33,136 nt of DNA from Acidovorax sp. HMWF029 (lineage in GTDB: Bacteria > Pseudomonadota > Gammaproteobacteria > Burkholderiales > Burkholderiaceae_C), in assembly GCF_003060895.1 (NCBI RefSeq), contig NZ_QAIH01000153.1, positions 1 to 33,136 of the forward strand, in the 5' to 3' direction. The notes below the pieces were generated by a model, which ran no database searches, was not told the origin of the DNA, and worked only from the letters and a program-made list of their open reading frames with translations. Both the position numbers and the translations under genes were made by a program. Below are positions 15,396 through 23,824 of the stretch, piece by piece. Numbering within the stretch: the stretch's first letter is position 1; each line of letters begins with the position of its first letter.

Positions 15396-15620
15396 TCACA
15401 CTACCCAATTCACCAAGGCCATCAGCCCCATCACCAGCAAAAAAACCGCTACTAGCCCCACCACGATGATGTGCAGCGGGTTGAGCTTTTCAACATCCTG
15501 CTGGTACTCGCTGCCCTTGCGCAGTCCAATGAGCGACCATGCCACCGCGCACACCGTGCGCAGCAACGAGCCCTTGCGCTCCAGCGGCTTCATGGCAGCT
15601 GGATCGAGCGGCGCGCTCAT
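15396..15620 (-). CDS. DUF2970 small membrane protein
   Basis: This 74-residue protein has a soluble front containing RKGSLLRTVCAVAWSLIGLRKG and then YQQDVEKLNPLHIIVVG, leading into one C-terminal membrane helix ending NWVV. It matches DUF2970, a family regularly placed between cox11 and subunit III in betaproteobacteria. The frame is open upstream, but the ATG at 15620 overlaps the ctaG stop as ATGA (15617-15620), which fixes the start. The function is unknown; the position implies a helper or accessory subunit of the oxidase. Confidence 0.88.
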   Translation of the reverse strand: MSAPLDPAAMKPLERKGSLLRTVCAVAWSLIGLRKGSEYQQDVEKLNPLHIIVVGLVAVFLLVMGLMALVNWVV

Positions 15621-16255
15621 GAGCCAACTCCCGTCGCCAGCACACCGGGGGCGGACAAGGAACCGCTCACACCTGCGGTGGAGTCCGGAGCAGCAGGCGT
15701 CTTGCCACCCACCTCGAAGAACGTGTAGGACAGCGTGATGGTGGTCACGTCCTTGGACAGGCGCGGATCTATCACGAAGGCCACGGGCCACTCCTTCTTC
15801 TCACCAGGCTCCAGCACATACTGGTTGAAACAGAAACACTCAAGCTTGTTGAAGTGGGCTGCCGCCTGGCGCGGGGCATAACTCGGAATGGCCTGCGCTG
15901 CCATGCGGCGGTTCTGCACGTTCTGGAATTCGTACATCACCGTGGTCAGCTCCCCAGGGTGCACCTGCACCGAGCGCTGGGCGGGCTTGAAGTCCCAGGG
16001 ACCGCGCGCATTGGCGTCGAACTCGACGGTGATGGTGCGGCTCTTGTCCACCTGCGTGTTCGCTGGCAGCTTCACGTCCTTGCCTGCCACGCCGTTGCCC
16101 GGCACCTGCCGCTCAGACAGCGACAGGATGTTGATGCCGGTCATCTCGCAGATGTGCTTGTAGATCGGGATCAGCACGTAGCCGAAGGCGAACATGCCGG
16201 CCGCAATCACGACCAGCTTGCCGACCATCTTGGCGTTTTCGCGGCGCAGGCTCAT
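15617..16255 (-). CDS. ctaG: Cox11/CtaG copper chaperone for the CuB site
   Basis: Cox11 delivers copper to the CuB centre of subunit I. The 212-residue protein has one N-terminal membrane helix (about 10-32) and a periplasmic immunoglobulin-like domain. The copper-binding CFCF motif is at 140-143, and the extra conserved cysteine just after the helix is Cys36 (HICEMTG). Other family marks are PWDFKP and EWPVAFVIDP. The last 25 or so residues are a low-complexity tail beyond the usual end. Its stop overlaps the DUF2970 start. Confidence 0.96.
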   Translation of the reverse strand: MSLRRENAKMVGKLVVIAAGMFAFGYVLIPIYKHICEMTGINILSLSERQVPGNGVAGKDVKLPANTQVDKSRTITVEFDANARGPWDFKPAQRSVQVHPGELTTVMYEFQNVQNRRMAAQAIPSYAPRQAAAHFNKLECFCFNQYVLEPGEKKEWPVAFVIDPRLSKDVTTITLSYTFFEVGGKTPAAPDSTAGVSGSLSAPGVLATGVGS

Positions 16256-16273
16256 GGCAGGTGGGGCCTCAGC

Positions 16274-16384
16274 TCAACGGGAGAGGAAAAACACCTTAGC
16301 CATGAACCCGACGAAGAACACCACTGCAATCGACGCCAGGATCAGCGCCATCCGCAGGTTGCTCTTTTTCTGCTCGGGTGTCAT
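16274..16384 (-). CDS. Cytochrome oxidase small assembly protein, 36 residues
   Basis: A complete 37-codon frame, ATG at 16384 to TGA at 16274-16276, encodes a protein with a charged head (MTPEQKKSNLR) and a single membrane helix (about 12-34, containing ALILASIAVVFFVGFMAKVF). It sits 11 bases after the ctaD stop and 18 bases before the ctaG start. This position and form match the tiny oxidase assembly proteins annotated in related betaproteobacteria. Tight packing on the same strand makes it a likely real gene despite its size. Confidence 0.78.
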   Translation of the reverse strand: MTPEQKKSNLRMALILASIAVVFFVGFMAKVFFLSR

Positions 16385-16395
16385 AGGCGCGGTCC

Positions 16396-18027
16396 TCAGC
16401 CGATCACACGGGTGGCCGTGGCGTCCAGCTTTGGTGGGTTCTCAAAGGTGTGGAAAGGCGCAGGGGATGGAACTTCCCACTCCAGGCCCTCGGCACCGTC
16501 CCAAGGCTTGGCAGCAGCCTTTTCACCCTTGCCACGCATGGCGGGCACGATGACGGCCAGGAAGAAGTACACCTGCATCAGACCGAAGCCGAATGCACCC
16601 ACCGAAGCAATCGCATTGAAGTCCGCGAACTGCATGGGGTAGTCGGCGTAGCGGCGGGGCATGCCGGCCAGGCCCAGGAAGTGCATGGGGAAGAAGGTGA
16701 TGTTGAACGTGATCAGCGAACCCCAGAAGTGGATCTGGCCACGGGTTTCGGAGTACATCACGCCGGTCCACTTGGGCAGCCAGTAGTACACGCCAGCAAA
16801 CATGGAGAACAGCGAGCCGGCCACCAGCACATAGTGGAAGTGGGCCACCACGTAGTAGGTGTCTTGCAGCTGGATGTCGATGGGTGCCATGGCCAGGATC
16901 AGGCCGGTGAAGCCGCCCATGGTGAACACGAAGATGAAGCCCACGGCAAACAGCATGGGGGTTTCAAACGTCATCGAACCGCGCCACATCGTGGCGATCC
17001 AGTTGAAGATCTTCACGGCCGTGGGCACGGAGATCAGCATGGTGGCATACATGAAGAACAGCTGGCCTGTCACGGGCATACCGGTCGTGAACATGTGGTG
17101 GGCCCACACAATGAACGACAGAATGGCAATGGACGAGGTGGCATACACCATGGAGGCGTAACCGAACAGCTTCTTGCGCGCAAAGGCGGGCACGATCTGG
17201 CTGATGATGCCGAAAGCCGGCAAGATCATGATGTACACCTCGGGGTGACCGAAGAACCAGAAGATGTGCTGGTACATCACCGGATCACCGCCGCCAGCGG
17301 GGTTGAAGAAGCTGGTGCCGAAGTGGCGGTCCGTCAGCGTCATGGTGATGGCGCCAGCCAGCACGGGCATCACGGCGATCAGCAGGTACGCCGTGATGAG
17401 CCAGGTCCAGGCAAACATGGGCATCTTCATCAAGGTCATGCCGGGTGCGCGCATGTTCAGGATGGTCACGATGATGTTGATCGAGCCCATGATGGAAGAT
17501 GCGCCCAGGATGTGCATCGCGAAGATGCCGGCGTCCATGGAGGGGCCCATCTGTAGCGTGAGCGGCGCGTACAGCGTCCAGCCAGCAGCGGGAGCGCCAC
17601 CTGGCATGAAGAACGATGCCACGAGCATGATGGCCGCAGGGATCATCAGCCAGAAGCTGAAGTTGTTCATGCGAGCAAAGGCCATGTCGGATGCGCCGAT
17701 TTGCAGCGGGATCATCCAGTTCGCAAAGCCCACGAAGGCCGGCATGATGGCGCCGAACACCATGATCAGGCCGTGCATGGTGGTGAGCTGGTTGAACAGC
17801 TCGGGGTTCACCAGTTGCAGCCCGGGCTGGAACAGCTCGGCACGGATCAACAGTGCCAGAACGCCCCCCACCATAAGCATGGTGAAGGCAAACAGCAGAT
17901 ACAGCGTGCCGATGTCTTTGTGGTTGGTGGCATACACCCAGCGGCGCCAGCCGGTGGGGCCATGGTGGCCATGGTCGTCGTGTGCGTGGTCGCCCGCGTG
18001 ACCGTGGTTGTCGAGAACTGCGCTCAT
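16396..18027 (-). CDS. ctaD: Cytochrome c oxidase subunit I (aa3/caa3 type)
   Basis: This 543-residue subunit holds heme a, heme a3 and CuB. Expected ligands are visible: His85 (low-spin heme a, in TTMHGLIM), His261 and Tyr265 in the cross-linked GHPEVY motif, His310-His311 (CuB), and His396 (heme a3) and His398 (heme a) in VVAHFHYV. Glu263 in GHPEVY marks a type A1 oxidase. The first 25 residues form a histidine-rich cytoplasmic tail (seven His in residues 8-22). The frame is open upstream, but GAGGAA just before the ATG at 18027 and the family N-terminus fix the start. It follows ctaC after 29 bases. Confidence 0.97.
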   Translation of the reverse strand: MSAVLDNHGHAGDHAHDDHGHHGPTGWRRWVYATNHKDIGTLYLLFAFTMLMVGGVLALLIRAELFQPGLQLVNPELFNQLTTMHGLIMVFGAIMPAFVGFANWMIPLQIGASDMAFARMNNFSFWLMIPAAIMLVASFFMPGGAPAAGWTLYAPLTLQMGPSMDAGIFAMHILGASSIMGSINIIVTILNMRAPGMTLMKMPMFAWTWLITAYLLIAVMPVLAGAITMTLTDRHFGTSFFNPAGGGDPVMYQHIFWFFGHPEVYIMILPAFGIISQIVPAFARKKLFGYASMVYATSSIAILSFIVWAHHMFTTGMPVTGQLFFMYATMLISVPTAVKIFNWIATMWRGSMTFETPMLFAVGFIFVFTMGGFTGLILAMAPIDIQLQDTYYVVAHFHYVLVAGSLFSMFAGVYYWLPKWTGVMYSETRGQIHFWGSLITFNITFFPMHFLGLAGMPRRYADYPMQFADFNAIASVGAFGFGLMQVYFFLAVIVPAMRGKGEKAAAKPWDGAEGLEWEVPSPAPFHTFENPPKLDATATRVIG

Positions 18028-18056
18028 TTTGGATTCCTCAATACGATGGGCGATGA

Positions 18057-19226
18057 TTACTTGCCACGCTGGGCCACGATTTCGGCGGGCTGCACCAGCT
18101 GACCGGTCTTGTTGGACCAGGAGTTCTTGGTGTAGGTCGTCACTGCAGCAATATCGGTATCGCTCAACTGCGTCCATGCGGGCATGGCTCCATTGGCAGC
18201 GCCCTTGAGCAGAATCTGGATCTGCTTGGCGTGGTCAGCGTCCAACACCACCGCAGAGGCATCAAGGGGCTTGATCGGACCAGCGCCCTTGCCATTGGCT
18301 TGATGGCAGGCTGCACAGTTCGCGGCATATACCTTCTCACCACGCTTCATGATGTCGTCCAGCGCCCATACCTTGGTCGGATCGTCCAGCTTGGCAGCAG
18401 CCTTCTTCTTCTGGTCTGCCACCCAGGCGGTGTAATCCTCGGCAGACACGACCTTCACATGGATGGGCATGTAGGCGTGCTCTTTGCCACACAGCTCGGC
18501 GCACTGGCCGTAATAGTCGCCAATCTTTTCGGCGCGGAACCAAGTGTCGCGCACGAAGCCCGGAATGGCGTCCTGCTTGATACCGAAGGCAGGCACCATG
18601 AAGGCGTGGATCACGTCATTGGCGGTGGTGATGATGCGGATCTTCTTGCCCACTGGCACCACCATCGGGTTGTCCACCTTGAGCAGGTAGTCGGCAGGCG
18701 CGTCGGCGACCTTCCCGCTGTCAGACATCACACGGTGGCTGCTGTCCAACGTGGAGATGAACGCCAGGCCTTCGCCTTCGCCGGTGATGTAGTCATAACC
18801 CCACTTCCACTGGTAGCCCGTGGTTTTGATGGTGAGGTCGGCGTTGGTGGTGTCCTTCTGGGCCACGAGGACCTTGGTAGCGGGCAGTGCCATCAGGATC
18901 ACAATGATGAAGGGGATGACGGTCCAGACCACCTCGACGGTGACGGACTCATGGAAGTTGGCCGACTTGGCGCCCTTGGAGCGGCGGTGCTTCCAGATCG
19001 AATAGAACATCACAGAGAACACTGCAACAAAGATCACCGTGCAGATGATCAGCATCATCCAGTGCAGAAAATGCTGCTCTTGAGCAATTTTGGTCACCGG
19101 GGGATGCAGGTTCAGCTGGTTGACTGCGGGGCCACCAGGCAGGTCCTGGACGGCATGGGCTGCGGAGCCCACCCATGCACCGGCAATCAGCAGCAGAGAA
19201 GCCAGCTTGTTGGAAATGCTCTTCAT
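18057..19226 (-). CDS. ctaC: Cytochrome c oxidase subunit II with fused cytochrome c domain (caa3 type)
   Basis: Subunit II takes electrons from cytochrome c to the CuA centre. The 389-residue protein has a signal peptide (ending SAAHA), two membrane helices (about 52-75 and 98-116), and a cupredoxin domain with the CuA ligands His207, Cys242, Glu244, Cys246, His250 and Met253 ([12 protein letters not shown]). It then carries a C-terminal class I cytochrome c domain with CAACH (304-308) and an axial Met348 in GAMPAW. The fused heme c makes this a caa3-type oxidase. ATG 19226 is preferred; an in-frame GTG at 19235 would add three residues. It is the first of the core oxidase genes, 59 bases after the DUF2244 gene. 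Confidence 0.96.
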   Translation of the reverse strand: MKSISNKLASLLLIAGAWVGSAAHAVQDLPGGPAVNQLNLHPPVTKIAQEQHFLHWMMLIICTVIFVAVFSVMFYSIWKHRRSKGAKSANFHESVTVEVVWTVIPFIIVILMALPATKVLVAQKDTTNADLTIKTTGYQWKWGYDYITGEGEGLAFISTLDSSHRVMSDSGKVADAPADYLLKVDNPMVVPVGKKIRIITTANDVIHAFMVPAFGIKQDAIPGFVRDTWFRAEKIGDYYGQCAELCGKEHAYMPIHVKVVSAEDYTAWVADQKKKAAAKLDDPTKVWALDDIMKRGEKVYAANCAACHQANGKGAGPIKPLDASAVVLDADHAKQIQILLKGAANGAMPAWTQLSDTDIAAVTTYTKNSWSNKTGQLVQPAEIVAQRGK

Positions 19227-19285
19227 AGTTCTCACTTACTTCTAAGCCTCAATTTAACCAATCCCCTGCACGAGCCTGCGTGGGG

Positions 19286-19762
19286 TCAGGCGGCGCGCAA
19301 GGCCATGCGGATCTCCGATGCCAGGGCCGGTCGAAGTTCGGGGCGCACAAAGCGCCCCACCTCAACGGATCGACCCTGCGCAGACAGCATGATGAGCGAG
19401 TGATCTCCGGTCTTGGGTTCTACACGAACCCGGCTCCGGTCAAACTCTGCGCGCTCAAGCCGGCCTGCCGTCTCCCGTTCCACCACAAGGCGCGAGCCTT
19501 GCAGTGAAATCCTCTCGCCATCCGCCGCATGGCGACCGTACATGGCGAATGCAATTCCTACAGCCAAGATTTCGAGCCAGGCAAATGGCATCACCAAGTA
19601 GGCGCCGAGCATCCAGAAGCACGCTGCAATCCCCAGTGACACCAAGCACAAGGACAGATACATCCACCCCAACTGTGCCGGCGTGACCGAACAATTACGG
19701 GCCAAGCGCCAGTCAATGCGCTGACCAGACACCGTGGCAAAACGAAAAACCAAGCCCGTCAC
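19286..19762 (-). CDS. DUF2244 integral membrane protein
   Basis: The protein matches DUF2244: a short leader, WRLARNCSVTPAQLGWMYLSLCLVSLGIAACFW, a second hydrophobic helix (LVMPFAWLEILAVGIAFAMYG), and a C-terminal domain containing ISLQGSRLVVER. The exact start is uncertain. The frame is open to an ATG at 19891, but the first 40 or so residues from there do not resemble the family, and a -10-like TACAAT at 19875-19870 would lie inside. GTG 19762 (158 residues) or TTG 19753 (155 residues) fits the family length better. It sits immediately upstream of ctaC on the same strand, so cotranscription is likely. Its function is unknown. Confidence 0.82.
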   Translation of the reverse strand: MTGLVFRFATVSGQRIDWRLARNCSVTPAQLGWMYLSLCLVSLGIAACFWMLGAYLVMPFAWLEILAVGIAFAMYGRHAADGERISLQGSRLVVERETAGRLERAEFDRSRVRVEPKTGDHSLIMLSAQGRSVEVGRFVRPELRPALASEIRMALRAA

Positions 19763-19869
19763 AGGTCGTGCCCACAAGGCTGCTGGCGCACCGTTTGTGG
19801 CGCCTCTGGCACCACAGGCGCAGCCCGCAAATTTGCGCGGGAAGATGCCCGAAATCTCAATAACCCTGA

Positions 19870-19898
19870 ATTGTAGCGTGCCTTGTTCCAAGTCATTG
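19870..19898 (-). promoter_or_regulatory. Candidate promoter upstream of DUF2244-ctaC
   Basis: On the minus strand, GCTACAATTC (TACAAT at 19875-19870) is a good -10 element for a betaproteobacterial housekeeping promoter. The -35 at the right distance is weak (CAATGA, 19898-19893). It would start transcription near 19863 and could serve both DUF2244 and the oxidase genes. Confidence 0.33.
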
Positions 19899-19913
19899 AC
19901 ACGGAGTTACAGG

Positions 19914-20816
19914 TTAGTTTTCTTTGCCGCGCTTGCGCAACATCAAACGCATGTCCTGCAGCGAAACCGAGCTGCTGGAGTCCATGCGCACCCGTGGCGC
20001 GGGCTTGAAAGCGTGGCCATAAATGATTTCAAAAGTCAGTGCCAACTGGCCTCCCTGCTGCGGATCAGCCAGGCGCTCAGCCAGCACGGCATAGAGCTTG
20101 TCGCGCCAGCGCCGTCCGCGCAATGAGGGAAAGCGATCAGGATGCAGATTGCACCCCAGCTCGCGCAGCTCCTGCACCAACCGCTCGGGGGTGGCGAAGG
20201 TGAGTGTGATGCGCTCCATGTCCATCACCGGCTCGGCATAACCCGCATGCACCAGCATGTCGCCCCAGTCGTGCATGTCGGTAAACGCATGGCCCGCCGC
20301 AGGCCAGCCCAGGGCTGCATACACCCCGTGCAGCTCCCGCAGAGAGTCGGGCCCCAGACACGAGAACATGAGGTAGCCGTCCACCGCCAGTGCGCGGTGC
20401 CACTGCGCGATCAGGGCTTGCGGGTCTGCGGCCGTGTGCAGTGCCATGTTGGCCCAGAGCATCTGCACACTGGCATCGGCGGGCATGCCCCACTGAGGGC
20501 TGGCGGCGCTCCAGCGCGAGAGACTCCACCAGGGCTTGGCCAATGCCTGCCGCACCACCGGCTCGCAGTGCGCGGCAGATTCAAACACCTGGCAACGGGC
20601 CTCGGGATAGCGGGCACTCACCAGCGCATGGGCCTGCAGCCCGCCACGCAAGGCATCCCAGTGGCACCAGGACGCCGGAGCCTGACGAATCCACTGCAAA
20701 CGGTCCTCCATGCGGCGCGCCACCTCTTCATGGAGCCATGGGGACAAGGCAGGTGCAGCGGCCTGCCAGCGGGCAGCAGCAATGGGATCAATGGTGGGGG
20801 GGCGCTCGGAGGACAT
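19914..20816 (-). CDS. BioC-like methyltransferase-family protein with degenerate SAM motif
   Basis: This 300-residue protein resembles the BioC (malonyl-ACP O-methyltransferase) branch. The family-typical segments are LWANMALH (120-127), the region from GYLMFSCLG to LRELHGVY, and FTDMHDWGDMLVHAGYAEPVMDMERI (178 onward). The first SAM-binding motif, normally a D/E-x-G-x-G-x-G loop near residue 55, is replaced by WCHWDALRGGLQ, so SAM binding is doubtful. Relatives in this family are often labelled biotin synthesis proteins, but no other biotin gene is present here. It is divergent from comF, with overlapping -10-like elements. A minus-strand TATACT (20843-20838) lies about 20 bases before the start. 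Confidence 0.72.
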   Translation of the reverse strand: MSSERPPTIDPIAAARWQAAAPALSPWLHEEVARRMEDRLQWIRQAPASWCHWDALRGGLQAHALVSARYPEARCQVFESAAHCEPVVRQALAKPWWSLSRWSAASPQWGMPADASVQMLWANMALHTAADPQALIAQWHRALAVDGYLMFSCLGPDSLRELHGVYAALGWPAAGHAFTDMHDWGDMLVHAGYAEPVMDMERITLTFATPERLVQELRELGCNLHPDRFPSLRGRRWRDKLYAVLAERLADPQQGGQLALTFEIIYGHAFKPAPRVRMDSSSSVSLQDMRLMLRKRGKEN

Positions 20817-20837
20817 GGCAGCTCACAGGGACGGACG

Positions 20838-20845
20838 AGTATATT
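20838..20845. promoter_or_regulatory. Overlapping divergent -10 elements between the BioC-like gene and comF
   Basis: The AT-rich core AGTATATT reads as TATACT on the minus strand (20843-20838) toward the BioC-like gene, and as TATATT on the plus strand (20840-20845) toward comF. The comF ATG is only five bases after the plus-strand hexamer, which suggests a leaderless transcript. The -35 elements are not clear. Confidence 0.35.
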
Positions 20846-20850
20846 GATTC

Positions 20851-21582
20851 ATGCTTTTTCAAGGATTGCCAGGGCTTTCACGCCACCTGCGGGGCTTGCG
20901 GAGCCTGGTCAGCCGCGTGCCCAGCCAATGTGCCGCTTGCCACGCCTGGCCGTCACAGCGTATGTGCAATGCCTGCGTCGCCAGGTTCGCCCAGCCCGCC
21001 AGCCGCTGCCAGCGCTGTGCCTTGCGGGTGCCAACAGGCGTGGCCGTGTGTGGCACCTGCCTGCAGCACCCGCCGGCCTTTGATGCCTGCCTGGCCGCCG
21101 TGGACTACGGCTACCCATGGTCCTCCGCGCTGGCAGACTTCAAGTTCCGGGCTGACCCCGGCTGGGCCAGCACGCTCGCCACACTGTTGCGCAGCACCCC
21201 CTGGGTTGAGCCCACGATCGAGGCCGCTGCCAAGGTGCTGCCCGTACCGCTGTCTGCCGAACGCCTGCGAGAGCGCGGCTTCAACCAGTCGGCCCTGCTG
21301 GCCAGGCACCTGGCGGGCGCCAAGACCGATGTGCACAGCCTGCTGCGCCTGCATGCCACCGAGGCCCAAAGCGGCCTGCCACGCACCCAGCGGCTACGCA
21401 ACCTGCAAGGTGCATTTGCGGTGGAGCCCGCCCGTGCCGCCGCCCTGCGGGCGCAGCGCGTGGTGCTGCTGGACGACGTGATGACCACGGGCGCCACCGT
21501 GCACGCCGCCACACTGGCCCTGCGCGAGGCCGGAGTGGCGCATGTGACGGTGGTGGTGCTGGCACGCACAGCATTGGAGTAG
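20851..21582 (+). CDS. comF: ComF family phosphoribosyltransferase-like protein
   Basis: ComF proteins take part in DNA uptake or handling in transformable bacteria, and they also occur widely in non-competent species. The 243-residue product has an N-terminal zinc-finger-like region with four cysteine pairs (CAAC, CNAC, CQRC, CGTC, about 27-71). A type I phosphoribosyltransferase domain follows. It contains VPLSAERLRERGFNQS and the PRPP-binding loop VVLLDDVMTTGAT (about 204-216). ATG 20851 gives the family-typical N-terminus; no Shine-Dalgarno sequence is visible. The gene name follows the family; competence is not shown here. Confidence 0.9.
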   Translation: MLFQGLPGLSRHLRGLRSLVSRVPSQCAACHAWPSQRMCNACVARFAQPASRCQRCALRVPTGVAVCGTCLQHPPAFDACLAAVDYGYPWSSALADFKFRADPGWASTLATLLRSTPWVEPTIEAAAKVLPVPLSAERLRERGFNQSALLARHLAGAKTDVHSLLRLHATEAQSGLPRTQRLRNLQGAFAVEPARAAALRAQRVVLLDDVMTTGATVHAATLALREAGVAHVTVVVLARTALE

Positions 21583-21675
21583 ACGGGCTGCAGCACCCGC
21601 TGTGCACTGCCCCGGTGCCTGCCAAGCGGGATACTTTTGATTACGAGCGGTTGCTCAACTCACATCCGGGGCGAA

Positions 21676-21681
21676 GACAAT
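21676..21681 (+). promoter_or_regulatory. Candidate -10 element for a leaderless trmL transcript
   Basis: GACAAT lies seven bases before the trmL ATG, and there is no Shine-Dalgarno sequence between. A TTGCTC at 21651-21656 could serve as a -35 with a long 19-base spacer. Tentative. Confidence 0.33.
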
Positions 21682-21688
21682 AGCGGGC

Positions 21689-22216
21689 ATGTTCCACATC
21701 GTCCTCGTCGAACCCGAAATCCCGCCCAACACAGGCAACATCATCCGCCTGGCGGCCAACACGGGTTGCACGCTGCACCTGATCGAGCCCCTGGGGTTCT
21801 CGATGGAGGACCGGCTGATGCGCCGCGCGGGGCTGGACTACCATGAATACACCCGGGTACTGCGCCACAGCGGCTGGACAGCTTTCTTGCGCGACGCGCA
21901 ACCCGACCCCACGCGCATGTTCGCCATGACCACGCACGCCTCGCAGCCGGTGTTTTCCACCTGTTTCCTGCCAGGCGACTGGCTGGTGTTTGGCGCCGAA
22001 ACCCGGGGGCTGCCCGCCGAGTTGCGCGACAGCTTCCCGCCCGCCCAGCGTCTGCGCCTGCCCATGGTCGAGGGACAGCGCAGCCTCAACCTGTCGAATG
22101 CGGTGGCGGTGACGGTGTTCGAGGCTTGGCGCCAGAACAGCTTTGCCATGCCCGACGGCCAGATCACCATCGAGCCCGAAGGCACCATCATCAGCGGGTT
22201 CGCCCAGCTCAGCTGA
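21689..22216 (+). CDS. trmL: tRNA (cytidine(34)-2'-O)-methyltransferase TrmL
   Basis: TrmL methylates the ribose of the wobble base in certain leucine tRNAs, using SAM. The 175-residue product is a minimal SPOUT (trefoil-knot) enzyme. The N-terminus MFHIVLVEPEIPPNTGNIIRLAANTG is diagnostic. The knot contains VFGAETRGLP, LRLPM and RSLNLSNAVAVTVFEAWRQ. E. coli TrmL is slightly shorter (about 157 residues); the extra length here is a C-terminal tail. Its last eight bases overlap the end of the convergent LysR gene. Confidence 0.95.
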   Translation: MFHIVLVEPEIPPNTGNIIRLAANTGCTLHLIEPLGFSMEDRLMRRAGLDYHEYTRVLRHSGWTAFLRDAQPDPTRMFAMTTHASQPVFSTCFLPGDWLVFGAETRGLPAELRDSFPPAQRLRLPMVEGQRSLNLSNAVAVTVFEAWRQNSFAMPDGQITIEPEGTIISGFAQLS

Positions 22217-23150
22217 ACTGGCCGCGCTTGTCGGCCATGGCCAACGGCACCTGTTCGGTCAGGAAGTCCAGAAACACCCGTGTGCGCGCCGGCAACATGC
22301 GGCCCGAGGGCAGCGCCGCATAGATCGTGTAGCGCGAAAAAATCCAGTTCGGCAGAATGTGCACCAGCTCACCCCGCGCCAAATGGTCCTCGGCCAACAG
22401 GCGCGAAGTGACGGTCACACCAGCTCCATCCACGGCGGCGCGCATGAGCAGCTCGGTGCTCATGGACTGCAGCACCGCAGGCGTTTCCACCTCTTCGTCG
22501 GGCACATCGGCCCGCAGCGACTGCAGGCGCAGCTTGCGGCCCGGCCCCATCTGCGCACGCACCGGCGCACTGGAGTCGCGCAGGAAGTCATGCTGCACCA
22601 GATCCTGCGGCTCGCGCGGCGTGCCCCGGCGATTCAGGTAGTGGGGCGACGCCACCACGATGGCCTCGCCCTGCACAAGGGGGCGCGCCACAATGTTGGC
22701 GTCAAAGTCTTCGCCCACCACCATGATGGTCACATCGAACTCATCCACCCTGCTGGAGGCGAAGGCGTCCATGCTGATGTCCAGCATCAGCTTGGGATAG
22801 TGCGCATGCCACAGCGCCACCATGGGCGCAAGGAAGTTGGTGGCAAGCACAGGGGCCGCCACGATGCGAATGGTGCCGCGCAGGTCACGCGTGCTGGCAG
22901 CGGCAGCGGCCTCGGCATCGTCGATCTCGTGCAGGATGGCGCGCACACGCTGCAGATAAGACTCTCCCGCATCGGTGAGCGAGAGCTTGCGGGTCGTGCG
23001 CTGCAGCAGCCGCGTGCCCAGGTGCTGCTCTAGCTCGGCCACCATGCGGGTGACCACGGGGGGCGACATGTCCATGGCGCGGGCAGCGGCGGCAAAGCCA
23101 CCCTCTTCCACCACACGCTCGAAAATTTTCATGGCTTGCAGGCGGTCCAT
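22209..23150 (-). CDS. LysR-family transcriptional regulator
   Basis: This 313-residue regulator begins MDRLQAMKIFERVVEEGGFAAAARAMDMSPPVVTRMVAELE. That is a standard LysR winged helix-turn-helix at residues 1-60, of the branch related to CrgA/AaeR. It is followed by a linker and a substrate-binding-protein-like effector domain (about 90-300). A clear CAGGAGG lies just before the ATG at 23150. The nearest divergently readable gene would normally be the target, but the neighbours are trmL (convergent) and a MaoC gene on the same strand upstream, so the regulon and effector cannot be named. Confidence 0.94.
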   Translation of the reverse strand: MDRLQAMKIFERVVEEGGFAAAARAMDMSPPVVTRMVAELEQHLGTRLLQRTTRKLSLTDAGESYLQRVRAILHEIDDAEAAAAASTRDLRGTIRIVAAPVLATNFLAPMVALWHAHYPKLMLDISMDAFASSRVDEFDVTIMVVGEDFDANIVARPLVQGEAIVVASPHYLNRRGTPREPQDLVQHDFLRDSSAPVRAQMGPGRKLRLQSLRADVPDEEVETPAVLQSMSTELLMRAAVDGAGVTVTSRLLAEDHLARGELVHILPNWIFSRYTIYAALPSGRMLPARTRVFLDFLTEQVPLAMADKRGQFS

Positions 23151-23227
23151 GGTTCAGACCTCCTGCCTAAAAACACGAGCGCCTAACGAGAGCGCAGTCC
23201 GTGGAACACGCGCGATCCAGGCCAGCG

Positions 23228-23358
23228 ACCGCCGCGCAAGGGCCGCCCAAGCTGAGCAGCGGCGCTTCCCTTGCGTGCGCTGGCGGTGTCCCCCTTCCCG
23301 AATGGCGCAGCCATTCGAGAAAAGGGGGAAGCGGCGCAGCCGCTCAGGGGGATGTCCT
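23228..23358. repeat. Structured intergenic repeat between the LysR and MaoC genes
   Basis: The 209-base gap holds three stacked inverted repeats. ACCGCC (23228-23233) plus CGCAAGGG (23235-23242) pair with CCCTTGCG (23268-23275) plus GGCGGT (23282-23287). CGAATGGC with GCCATTCG forms a hairpin around 23299-23317. GCGGC with GCCGC forms another around 23331-23343, flanked by CCCCCTT/AAGGGGG runs. This looks like a dispersed REP-like or composite palindromic element. I recall similar GC-rich sequences from Comamonadaceae genomes, but cannot confirm copies elsewhere from one window. Confidence 0.6.
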
Positions 23359-23359
23359 T

Positions 23360-23824
23360 CTATGCCGGAGCGCCGAAATTGCGCGCCAGCGATTCGGCCA
23401 CGCACACCGGCTTGTCGCTGCCCTCGCGCTCCACAGTCACCAGCCAGGTCATCTGCATGCCATCGGGTGCCACGGGCTCGGCAGCTTGTAGCGACAGGCG
23501 TGCACGCAGCCGACTTCCCACCGGCACGGGCGCCGTAAAGCGCACCTTGTTGAGCCCGTAGTTCACGCCCATGCGTGCGCCCTCGATGGTCAGGCCCGTC
23601 TCGAAAAACTGTGGAATCAGCGACAGCGTGAGAAACCCGTGCGCAATGGGCGCGCCAAACGGCCCGGCCTTGGCGCGCTCGGGGTCCACATGGATCCACT
23701 GGTGGTCGCCCGTGGCCTGGGCGAACAGGTTGACCTGTTCCTGCGTGATGGTGATCCAGTCGGTCACGGCGACCTCTTGGCCCACGCAGGCGCTGACTTC
23801 GGAGTAAGAGCGGAAGATTTTCAT
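23360..23824 (-). CDS. MaoC-family (R)-specific enoyl-CoA hydratase-like protein
   Basis: MaoC proteins hydrate trans-2-enoyl-CoA using a hot-dog fold. This 154-residue protein has the single-domain length. It has the catalytic Asp40 and His45 in ATGDHQWIHVDPERA, followed by GAPIAHGFLTLSLIP, the rest of the hydratase signature. NYGLNKVRFTAPVPVGSRLRAR is also typical. The substrate is unknown. There is no Shine-Dalgarno sequence, but a minus-strand TACATT (23836-23831) ends six bases before the ATG, suggesting a leaderless mRNA. The structured repeat follows its 3' end. Confidence 0.93.
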   Translation of the reverse strand: MKIFRSYSEVSACVGQEVAVTDWITITQEQVNLFAQATGDHQWIHVDPERAKAGPFGAPIAHGFLTLSLIPQFFETGLTIEGARMGVNYGLNKVRFTAPVPVGSRLRARLSLQAAEPVAPDGMQMTWLVTVEREGSDKPVCVAESLARNFGAPA

